Assembly: GCA_012727685.1 (NCBI GenBank)
Contig: JAAYGO010000158.1
Location: forward strand, 1-11,316
Length of the DNA stretch: 11,316 nt
DNA from: Bacillota bacterium
GTDB taxonomy: Bacteria > Bacillota > Dethiobacteria > DTU022
Direction: 5' to 3'
Both the position numbers and the translations under genes were made by a program. How positions within the stretch are numbered: position 1 is the stretch's first letter; every line of letters begins with the position of its first letter. A model generated the notes under the pieces. It worked only from the letters and a program-made list of their open reading frames with translations. It was not told the origin of the DNA and searched no databases. Shown in pieces: positions 1 through 5,774 of the stretch.

Positions 1-50
1 CCCCTTATTCCCTTTTCTTTTCCCTTGTTCTTTCCCTTTTTCTCGTCCAT
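1..50 (-). CDS. possible start of a lysine-rich protein, running off the left edge
   Basis: Reading leftward from an ATG at 50-48, the frame stays open to the window edge and gives a Lys/Gly/Glu-rich peptide beginning MDEKKGKNKGKEKG. An extended -10 type hexamer (TGC-TAGAAT, 57-65 on the minus strand) lies just upstream, which would make the message nearly leaderless; I see no clear Shine-Dalgarno. The stretch is simply purine-rich and 16 codons prove little. No function is recognised; it could equally be non-coding. Confidence 0.2.
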   Translation of the reverse strand, partial: MDEKKGKNKGKEKGIR

Positions 51-121
51 ATTCCAATTCTAGCATACTTTTAATTATTTTTGTACTACAAAAAATGGTA
101 AATGGTTGCCCTTTTGGGACA

Positions 122-143
122 GCCCCGTCAGGGTGAGGGGGGC
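122..143. other. GC-rich hairpin between argC and the left edge
   Basis: CCCC-G-TCA pairs with TGA-GGGG around a GGG loop (123-140), a seven-pair stem with one bulged G; a neighbouring GCCCC/GGGGC pairing is an alternative. No T-run follows on either strand, so it is not a good intrinsic terminator. It may belong to the repeat element next to it. Confidence 0.3.
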
Positions 144-176
144 ATGAATTCGGCTGCCGTATTTTCAGAGACCGCT

Positions 177-239
177 GGAGAACCGTTCCTTTGACAAAGT
201 TGCCAGGAGAACCGTCCCCGTGACAATTCGTGACAATTT
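177..239. repeat. short tandem repeat, GGAGAACCGTYCC..TGACA type (REP-like?)
   Basis: Two copies of a 20-base unit lie 29 bases apart, at 177-196 and 206-225. They match at 17 of 20 positions: both begin GGAGAACCGT and end TGACA, differing only in the middle. A shorter direct repeat, TGACAATT, follows at 221-228 and 231-238 and runs into the argC stop codon. Sequences of this flavour (GGGACGGTTCTC on the other strand) are, as I recall, found dispersed in clostridial genomes near IS200-like/REP-associated transposases. That link is memory, not something shown here; no transposase is visible in this part of the window. Confidence 0.55.
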
Positions 240-1275
240 AAATGCCCGGCAAGCAGCGCAGTCCTTCATCCTCGGGGAAGCCAAGCATCAGGTTCATGTT
301 TTGCACCGCCTGCCCCGAAGCGCCCCGGGTGAGGTTGTCGATGGCCGAGATGATGATCAACCGCCCGGTCCGCTTGTCCTGCCGCAGGGCGATGTCGCAA
401 TAATTGGTGCCGCGCACCAGGCGCGTTTCCGGCAGCAAGGGCGGTTCCAGGATCCGGATAAAGCGGTGGCCGCGGTAAAATTCGCGGTAGAGCGCATGCC
501 AGCGCTCCAGGTCCAGCTCGCGCCGCGGCCTGAGATAGATCGTGCTTAAAATGCCGCGGATCATCGGCGCCAGGTGCGGCGTGAAGGTGACCGTCACCGC
601 TTCGCCGGCGAGCTGGCCCAGCTCCTGCTCGATTTCCGGGGTGTGCTGGTGGCCGGCCACGCGGTAGGCCTTAAAGTTCTCCGTGCACTCGGGAAAGTGG
701 AAATCCTGCTTGGGCGTGCGCCCAGCCCCGGAAACGCCGGTCTTGGAATCGATGATCACGCTATCCCAATCGATCAGGCCTTCTCTGGCCGCCGGCGCCA
801 GGGCGAGGATCACGCTGGTTGGGAAGCAGCCGGGATTGGCCACCAGCCGCGCCCCCGCAATGGCGTCGCCGTATAGCTCGGGCAGGCCGTATACAGGCTC
901 CACCGGCGCTTTAACCACAGGGTGGGAAGGGCTGTACCATTCCCTGTATAAAGCGGGATCGCGCAGCCGGAAATCGGCGCTCAAATCGATCACCTTGAAG
1001 CCGCGCTCAAGGAGGGACGGCACCACCCCGGCGGAGCTGCCGTGCGGCAGGGCGCAGAAGGCCAGATCCGTGTCACCGGGAATCAGCTCTACCTTCAGCG
1101 GCTGCAGGGGCTGCTCCAGCAAACCCAAAAACTGGGGATGAACCTGCCCCAGGGTCAGCCCGGCGCTGCTCTCCGAGCTTAAAAAGTTAAGCTCCACTCC
1201 GGGATGGTAATAGAGCAGCCGCACCAGCTCCACCCCGGTGTAGCCTGTCGCCCCTAAAACAGCAATTTTTTTCAA
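238..1275 (-). CDS. argC: N-acetyl-gamma-glutamyl-phosphate reductase
   Basis: This enzyme makes N-acetylglutamate semialdehyde from N-acetylglutamyl phosphate with NADPH, the third step of arginine synthesis, in the cytoplasm. The 345-residue product has the usual family length. The N-terminus KKIAVLGATGYTGVEL is the nucleotide-binding glycine-rich loop; VANPGCFPT carries the catalytic Cys at about residue 150; AGHQHTPEIEQ (about 207-217) holds the conserved histidines. The start is a TTG at 1275-1273, eight bases after AAAGGGGG (1291-1284). The frame is open further upstream, but that part is the T-box leader and should not be translated as argC. The gene stands alone: no argJ follows and a repeat begins at the stop codon. 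A T-box predicted to sense tRNA-Arg precedes it. Identity is near certain. Confidence 0.97.
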   Translation of the reverse strand: MKKIAVLGATGYTGVELVRLLYYHPGVELNFLSSESSAGLTLGQVHPQFLGLLEQPLQPLKVELIPGDTDLAFCALPHGSSAGVVPSLLERGFKVIDLSADFRLRDPALYREWYSPSHPVVKAPVEPVYGLPELYGDAIAGARLVANPGCFPTSVILALAPAAREGLIDWDSVIIDSKTGVSGAGRTPKQDFHFPECTENFKAYRVAGHQHTPEIEQELGQLAGEAVTVTFTPHLAPMIRGILSTIYLRPRRELDLERWHALYREFYRGHRFIRILEPPLLPETRLVRGTNYCDIALRQDKRTGRLIIISAIDNLTRGASGQAVQNMNLMLGFPEDEGLRCLPGI

Positions 1276-1294
1276 GCGCAAAACCCCCTTTAGC

Positions 1295-1329
1295 AAAAAT
1301 GCTCTCGTCCGGGAAAAGGACGAGAGCAC
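1295..1329 (-). terminator. intrinsic terminator of the argC T-box leader
   Basis: A perfect ten-pair stem is formed by GCTCTCGTCC and GGACGAGAGC (1327-1318 with 1310-1301), with a seven-base loop. TTTTT follows on the minus strand (1299-1295). It lies directly after the T-box and ahead of the argC ribosome site, the standard position for the competing terminator. Confidence 0.92.
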
Positions 1330-1560
1330 TCGCGGTACCACCTTTATTGGCCGGCAGGCCGGCCCTCTCAGGCCGTTTGCTATTAAACGGCTCATGATAA
1401 CGGTCTTAAACCGGGACGGCCTACGCACCGGAAAAACCGCTCCGGCTTCAACCGCCGCATTCGGGGTGCGCTTCACCGCCCGCCTCGGTCCGGACTTGCA
1501 CCAACTCCGGCTCGCTATGCCTTAGCCCTGGCGGCTACTCTCCCCTGCATGTGCTTCCTA
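1295..1560 (-). promoter_or_regulatory. T-box riboswitch leader of argC, Arg (CGC) specifier
   Basis: The leader has the canonical T-box AAAGGTGGTACCGCG (minus strand, 1345-1331). It also shows Stem I features: a lower helix (GCA..GGGG with CCCC..TGC); a specifier loop with AGAGTA on one side and TGAAGCGCA on the other; and an apical CCGGA/TCCGG stem enclosing GGTGCAA. The triplet followed by the conserved A is CGC at 1470-1468, an arginine codon, which fits argC. T-box RNAs bind the matching tRNA: an uncharged tRNA stabilises the antiterminator so the gene is read, while a charged tRNA leaves the terminator at 1295-1329 to form. The class is certain; the specifier assignment is my reading of an inferred fold. 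Confidence 0.93.
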
Positions 1561-1580
1561 TCTATTGATGATTAAATTTG

Positions 1581-1608
1581 ATTTTACCACACCGGAAGGC
1601 GATGTCAA
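1581..1608 (-). promoter_or_regulatory. sigma-A type promoter of the argC T-box transcript
   Basis: The minus strand shows TTGACA (1608-1603), a 16-base spacer and TAAAAT (1586-1581). This places the RNA start near 1574, just upstream of T-box Stem I. It is a near-consensus vegetative promoter in exactly the expected place. Confidence 0.8.
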
Positions 1609-1618
1609 GCCCCAATTT

Positions 1619-1642
1619 AAAAAAACAGGTGGAATGATCCTG
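1619..1642 (-). terminator. weak possible terminator after the carboxyltransferase gene
   Basis: CAGG and CCTG (minus strand, 1642-1639 with 1629-1626) enclose a nine-base loop and are followed by seven T residues (1625-1619). The stem has only four pairs, so strength is doubtful. The location, 50 bases after the upstream stop and just before the argC promoter, is right for a terminator. Confidence 0.3.
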
Positions 1643-1692
1643 AGGTATCTGAATAAAGAGGGCATAAAATCGTCCCCCTGTTCTGCCGGCAT

Positions 1693-3234
1693 TTAGAGGG
1701 GGATATTGCCGTGTTTGCGCAGGGGCCGCTGCTCCTGCTTCGAGGCCAGCATCTCCAGGCCGGTCAGCAGATAGGCGCGGGTTTGGCGCGGATCGATCAC
1801 CTCGTCGATCCAGCCCCGGCCGGCGGCAATATAGGGGTTGGCAAAGTGCTCCCGGTAGCGCTGCACCAGTTCCCGGTGCAGCTTCTCCCGGTCCGCGGAC
1901 GCCTCCAGCTCCCGCCGGTTGATAATATTGACAGCCCCTTCGGGGCCCATCACCGCGATTTCCGCCGATGGCCAGGCCAGGCAGAGATCGGCACCCAGTG
2001 AGCGCGAGCTCATGGCAATATAGGCGCCGCCGTACGCCTTGCGCAGGATCACGGAAATCTGGGGCGCCGTGGCCTCGGCGTAAGCGTAAAGGACCTTGGC
2101 GCCATGACGAATGATGCCGCCCCACTCCTGCTCCACCCCCGGCAGGTAGCCGGGCACATCCACAAAAGTGATCAGGGGCAGGTTGAAGGCATCGCAAAAA
2201 CGGACGAAGCGGGCGATCTTATCCGAGGCGTTAATTTCGAGACAGCCCGCCTTCTCCTGGGGCTGGTTAGCCACGATCCCTACCGGCCGGCCGCCCAAAC
2301 GGGCAAAGCCGACCACGGCGTTTGTGGCGTAGGCCTGGTGCACTTCAAAAAGTTCGCTGCCGTCAGTGACCCGCCGGATCACTTCCCGCACATCGAAAGA
2401 CTTGTTCGGGTCGGTGGGGACAATACCGGCCAGTTCCGCCTGGTCGAGAGCCGGTTCGCGGGATTCGGCCAGGGGCGGGTCATCGATATTGTTTGCGGGG
2501 AGAAAACTTAAAAGGGTGCGGATCTGGTCAAAGCACTCCTCTTCTCCCTCGCAGTAGAAGTGGGCCACCCCGCTGGTGCGGTTGTGGGCTTCGGCCCCGC
2601 CCAGCTCCTCCGCCGTAACCGACTCCCCGGTGACCGCCTTGATCACCTGCGGTCCGGTGATGAACATGTTGCCGGTCCGGTTCACCATGAAGATAAAATC
2701 GGTCAGGGCCGGAGAATAGACCGCTCCCCCGGCGCACGGCCCCATGATCACGGAGATCTGCGGCACCACGCCCGAGTAAATGGCATTGCGGTAAAATATA
2801 GATCCATAACCGTGGAGCGCCTGGACCCCTTCCTGGAGCCGGATTCCGCCGGAATCGTGCAGCCCGATTACGGGCACCCCGTTCTGGGCGGCCAGGTCGA
2901 GCACCCGGCAGATCTTGGCGGCATGCATCTCGCCGAGGGATCCGCCGGCCACCGTGAAATCCTGGGCATAGATATAAACCCGCCTGCCCTGGATCGTCCC
3001 GCTGCCGGTGACCACTCCTTCGCCGGGATTTTTAGGCTCCAGGCTGCCGGCATCGCTAAGATCTGCCTGCACGAAGGTCCCCAGCTCCATGAAGCTGCCT
3101 TCATCCAAAAGCCGCGCGATCCGCTCCCGGGCGGTTAACTTTCCCTTCTCATGCTGCTGCGCAATCCGCTCCGCGCCGCCGCCGGCCATGGTGATGCTGC
3201 GCCTTGCTTCAAGCTCTCTTATCTTTTCTTCCAT
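1693..3234 (-). CDS. mmdA: acyl-CoA carboxylase carboxyltransferase subunit (methylmalonyl-CoA decarboxylase alpha / propionyl-CoA carboxylase beta family)
   Basis: This subunit moves a carboxyl group between biotin and an acyl-CoA, most likely the propionyl-CoA/methylmalonyl-CoA pair. The 513-residue product has the usual length. It opens with the helical part ending HEKGKLTARERIARLLDEGS (about 28-47). The N-half crotonase-like fold has GLHDSGGIRLQEG (about 124-136) and GPCAGGAVYSPA (165-176). The C-half has DVPGYLPGVEQEWGGIIRHG and RKAYGGAYIAMSSR. The C-terminus RPLRKHGNIPL is typical of the family. ATG at 3234 follows a weak purine site (AGCGGTGA). No biotin-carrier, epimerase, mutase or membrane decarboxylase gene is adjacent, so its partner subunits must lie elsewhere. 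Sequence alone cannot separate the Na+-pumping decarboxylase, the 12S transcarboxylase and the ATP-dependent carboxylase; the symbol is the best guess among them. Confidence 0.88.
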   Translation of the reverse strand: MEEKIRELEARRSITMAGGGAERIAQQHEKGKLTARERIARLLDEGSFMELGTFVQADLSDAGSLEPKNPGEGVVTGSGTIQGRRVYIYAQDFTVAGGSLGEMHAAKICRVLDLAAQNGVPVIGLHDSGGIRLQEGVQALHGYGSIFYRNAIYSGVVPQISVIMGPCAGGAVYSPALTDFIFMVNRTGNMFITGPQVIKAVTGESVTAEELGGAEAHNRTSGVAHFYCEGEEECFDQIRTLLSFLPANNIDDPPLAESREPALDQAELAGIVPTDPNKSFDVREVIRRVTDGSELFEVHQAYATNAVVGFARLGGRPVGIVANQPQEKAGCLEINASDKIARFVRFCDAFNLPLITFVDVPGYLPGVEQEWGGIIRHGAKVLYAYAEATAPQISVILRKAYGGAYIAMSSRSLGADLCLAWPSAEIAVMGPEGAVNIINRRELEASADREKLHRELVQRYREHFANPYIAAGRGWIDEVIDPRQTRAYLLTGLEMLASKQEQRPLRKHGNIPL

Positions 3235-3722
3235 TATTTATCTTCACCGCTTTCTGCTAGGAAATTGTAGAGTCGCTCAGAATCTCAGCGACAGGAGCCA
3301 ACGGTTACCCCACCGAAGCCCCTCTTCTATTAGAACGTGTGGTTTTACAAAAGATACATTTCGCAGAGTTCCACCAAAACGCCGCCGTATTAATAACCAT
3401 AATATCATTCGCCTTCCAGGTGCGCAATAGCTGCACCAACTACGCCAGCAATTGCCCATGGACACCGGCTAACTACACAATCTTCCATGGATATTTTTCC
3501 ATGATCAACGCCTGCAGCGGCGTATTAAAAGCATTCGTACTGTCATAAGCTTAAACAGAATAATCAGCCGCAAACGATCCTGATCAACGATCACAATAAA
3601 AGAAAGGCACAACTGCAGGCATGGCCAGGAGAAATGCGCTGGCAATCCGCTGCTGGCGTAAAGAACCTTTGTGCACTTTCGTGTTTCTCAACCAAAAAAA
3701 ATATAAGGTGGTGAATACGTTA
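3235..3722. other. gene-free stretch between two divergent transcription units
   Basis: About 490 bases separate the carboxyltransferase start (minus) from the first cassette gene (plus). Frames here are short and show no family features. I see a minus-strand promoter candidate at 3399-3427, a six-pair hairpin GTCGCT/AGCGAC at 3272-3292 in the predicted carboxyltransferase leader, two CCATGG sites and several GATC-containing short repeats around 3575-3595. The plus-strand frame is open from an ATG at 3621 into the first cassette gene, but that extension would place a charged segment before the signal peptide and is rejected as coding. No convincing plus-strand promoter was found. Confidence 0.6.
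3399..3427 (-). promoter_or_regulatory. candidate promoter of the carboxyltransferase gene
   Basis: TTGCGC (3427-3422), a 17-base spacer and TATTAT (3404-3399) with an upstream TG one base away (extended -10). It would give a leader of roughly 155 bases. The -10 is good and the -35 only half matches consensus. Confidence 0.4.
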
Positions 3723-4457
3723 ATGAAGAGAATTATCTGGATCGCCTTGCTCTTCACCCTGGCGCTGGTCGGTCTCTATTACGCCAACGCCTACACCAGC
3801 GCCATGGTGGAGAACCCAGTTTCCCTCAGCGTAGCCAACCCCCATGGACTGATCGCCCTGATTCCCGCCAAAAATGCGGCAATCATGCAAGGCCAGGCGC
3901 AAGAGATACTAACTTTAACCAATAACATGAAGGTTTACATTAGCTGGCAACTTGCGTTGGAAGAATCCCTACAGGGCATCTCCCTGGACGAAACAGAAAG
4001 GACCCTCGCCCCCGGGGAAAGCGATGAAATTGCGCTTGTGGTAGCCAGCGACTGCCCTCCAGGAAATTATGCTTTGGCAATAACTTTATCCGCTGATTTC
4101 ACCGGCGGCCGGGCCAAGATAAAAACAACTTTCCCGCTCACCGTCATCGGGGCGCCCCAGCTAGCTAAAGGCGAAGAGGATGATGATGAAGACGATGAAG
4201 ATGGAGATGAAAATACAACTGAAGAAAGCAGCAAGCTTCCAGATGTTCCGGGTGAAGAACCGCCATCCAGCGAGGGAGAAAATATGTCTAACGGGAATCA
4301 TAGCGAAGGCGCTGGGAACGGCGAAAGTAATACCGGCGAGAGCAATGAATCGATTGACGAAGGCAATCAAGAGAGTGGCGAGGGAAATACCGGTAACGGC
4401 TCTGAAGGCAATGATGAAGAAAAAACCGGTGAAGACCCAACCGGCGATCAAGAATGA
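3723..4457 (+). CDS. exported protein with SipW-type signal region and acidic low-complexity tail
   Basis: No named family is recognised. The 244-residue product begins MKRIIWIALLF, with a hydrophobic segment (about 4-21) ending in Y-A-N-A-Y-T-S-A. The following stretch (about 28-48), MVENP...VANP...LIALIP, matches the N-termini of the two exported proteins downstream. Residues about 50-145 look like a beta-sandwich with paired phrases (QAQEILTLTNN, APGESDEIALVV, PPGNYALAITLSADF), as in surface or fibre proteins. Residues about 150-244 are almost wholly Asp, Glu, Gly, Asn, Ser and Thr, with no C-terminal membrane segment or LPxTG anchor. The ATG at 3723 is chosen because AAGGTGG lies 11 bases upstream and the signal peptide starts there. 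It is the first gene of the plus-strand cassette. I infer a secreted or surface protein matured by the cassette peptidase. Confidence 0.75.
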   Translation: MKRIIWIALLFTLALVGLYYANAYTSAMVENPVSLSVANPHGLIALIPAKNAAIMQGQAQEILTLTNNMKVYISWQLALEESLQGISLDETERTLAPGESDEIALVVASDCPPGNYALAITLSADFTGGRAKIKTTFPLTVIGAPQLAKGEEDDDEDDEDGDENTTEESSKLPDVPGEEPPSSEGENMSNGNHSEGAGNGESNTGESNESIDEGNQESGEGNTGNGSEGNDEEKTGEDPTGDQE

Positions 4458-4473
4458 CCCTAAGCCTTTCTCT

Positions 4474-4528
4474 AATCGGAGCCCATCCATAGTAATAACG
4501 CTCCCGGAGAAAACGAGCATTACCGATT
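4474..4528 (+). promoter_or_regulatory. nested hairpin directly before the DUF5305-like gene
   Basis: AATCG (4474-4478) can pair with CGATT (4524-4528). Inside it, GTAAT (4492-4496) pairs with ATTAC (4519-4523) and GCTC (4500-4503) with GAGC (4515-4518), leaving a three-base bulge and an 11-base loop. The structure ends one base before the GGAGTGA ribosome site at 4529-4535. It may tune translation or mark an RNA processing site; there is no T-run, so it is not a classic terminator. Confidence 0.4.
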
Positions 4529-4540
4529 GGAGTGAAGAAT

Positions 4541-5632
4541 GTGAAATATAGATTAAAAAAAGAGACCCTGCGCAAACTAATCCCGCCGGTTCTGATACTC
4601 CTGTTCTTCTATTTCGGCTTTATGACCGTGTACACATTTGCCAATGACGCGACAGCTCCCGCCGGCGAGAAAACGGTGATGCGGCAGATAATCAAGTATG
4701 ACTACCAGGTTGACCCCGTCGATTCGATCCTCTATCCCGCCGGAACAGAGCCTTTGCCATCCGGAAGCGAAAGCTATTTCAGCGCCCTGACGGAAAAAAT
4801 CACGGTCCAGGTTACCGGAGAAATCATTGCCGGCGAAGCCGGCAGCGCCGAGGGTGACCTTCAGATCAAATTGATGCTTCGCTCTCCCGGCCAGTGGGAA
4901 AAAGAACTTCCCTTTGAGCTGGAAATAACCAGCAGCCGGAAGGGAAATGGCATCCTGACCTTCAGTGCCGCCTTCGATCTGCCCCTGGAGACGGCCGAGG
5001 AACTGGCTGAAGCGATCATCCAAGAGGTGCAGGTCAGGCCGCGCGAAGGCCTGGCGCTGGTGATCAGCAGCATGCTTGTACCTAAAGCGGCCGGAGTAAA
5101 CAACACTATCCCGGTCAAGCCCCTGCAGGGAGAATTCCTCTTTACCCTTGACGGCCCGCTGATCATGCCACAGGCCAACCAGCAATTTGAAGAGGTCACG
5201 CTCGATTCCACAACCAGTGGAGCGCAGCCGCAATATGTGCGCCTATTTGGCCTACCGGTAACCGTTTCCGCCGGCAGATTGCTCTTTCCATTCCTATCTT
5301 TACTGGTCATTTTGGCTTCGGGCGGCTATTACATGGAAGTCCTTCGAAATAACGATCGGCCTGCCAAAACAAAAAAACAGCACGAGCTGGAAAAAATCCG
5401 CAAAAAGTTCGGCAGCAGGCTAGTCAGGGCTGAGGTAATCAGAGATACGGGCAGCATTTTCAAGGTGGAAGTGGATGAATATAAAGAGCTGGCTCGCCTG
5501 GCTGATGAACTGGAAAAACCGATTATTGAAGTGATTTCATCGAAAGATCGCGACAACCCCTTGGCTGGATATTTTGTCCTGGACGGCGAAAACCTGTACT
5601 ATTTCCGTTTAAAAGAGAGGCAGCAGGACTAG
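4541..5632 (+). CDS. two-pass membrane protein, DUF5305-like
   Basis: The 363-residue product has a basic N-terminus and a membrane segment at about 14-33. An outside region of about 210 residues contains Y-D-Y-Q-V-D, S-I-L-Y-P-A-G and E-S-Y-F-S-A-L-T phrases. A second membrane segment follows at about 246-264, then a basic cytoplasmic domain (268-363) ending ELARLADELEKPII...GYFVLDGENLYYFRL. This layout, and the Y-Y-V-D-G-like C-terminal phrase, resemble DUF5305 proteins, best known to me from archaea near SipW-like peptidases. That assignment is from memory of the family. The GTG at 4541 is preferred because GGAGTGA lies eight bases upstream; a GTG three codons earlier overlaps that site. 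It follows the acidic-tail gene by 83 bases. Function is unknown; a membrane scaffold for the exported proteins is an inference. Confidence 0.72.
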   Translation: MKYRLKKETLRKLIPPVLILLFFYFGFMTVYTFANDATAPAGEKTVMRQIIKYDYQVDPVDSILYPAGTEPLPSGSESYFSALTEKITVQVTGEIIAGEAGSAEGDLQIKLMLRSPGQWEKELPFELEITSSRKGNGILTFSAAFDLPLETAEELAEAIIQEVQVRPREGLALVISSMLVPKAAGVNNTIPVKPLQGEFLFTLDGPLIMPQANQQFEEVTLDSTTSGAQPQYVRLFGLPVTVSAGRLLFPFLSLLVILASGGYYMEVLRNNDRPAKTKKQHELEKIRKKFGSRLVRAEVIRDTGSIFKVEVDEYKELARLADELEKPIIEVISSKDRDNPLAGYFVLDGENLYYFRLKERQQD

Positions 5633-5765
5633 CAAGATCACTCCGCTGACGCTTGCAAGATCGTGGGACAAATCGGCTCGCATACTTAGATATTTCTACT
5701 GCTTAATGCAACAGGCATACCGGCAATCATTGTATGAAGCGAAGCGAAGAGCCTCATACAAGTAG
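5633..5765 (+). promoter_or_regulatory. spacer with direct repeat and hairpin before the two-component genes
   Basis: The direct repeat GCAAGATC occurs at 5632-5639 and 5655-5662, 23 bases apart (about two helical turns), a spacing compatible with regulator binding. A hairpin with perfect arms TTGTATGA (5730-5737) and TCATACAA (5754-5761), extended by GC/GC after one mismatch, ends just before the AGGTG ribosome site. Its loop repeats GAAGC. No good -35/-10 pair was found, so whether this is an internal promoter region is open. Confidence 0.35.
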
Positions 5766-5774
5766 GTGATGTTT

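Noticed and set aside
220..1141. Plus-strand frames opposite argC (220-549, 574-876, 683-1141)
   Set aside because: Antisense shadows in GC-rich coding DNA; no ribosome sites or family motifs.
1276..1476. N-terminal extension of argC through the leader (open frame to 1476)
   Set aside because: It covers the T-box and its terminator; the protein family begins at KKIAVLGATG and a strong ribosome site precedes the TTG at 1275.
2560..3138. 192-codon plus-strand frame inside the carboxyltransferase gene
   Set aside because: Antisense shadow of a well-conserved gene, with no recognisable protein features.
3410..3470. Minus-strand peptide AIAGVVGAAIAHLEGE ending in a stop, resembling the tail of small decarboxylase subunits
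   Set aside because: The frame cannot be extended upstream into a sensible protein and overlaps a promoter candidate; too short to call a gene relic.
3621..3722. Upstream start for the first exported protein
   Set aside because: It would put 34 partly charged residues before a standard signal peptide, with no ribosome site; ATG 3723 has AAGGTGG.
4161..4575. Minus-strand hydrophobic frames opposite the acidic tail
   Set aside because: The complement of Asp/Glu-rich codons reads as Phe/Ile/Leu/Val, so apparent membrane segments are an artefact.
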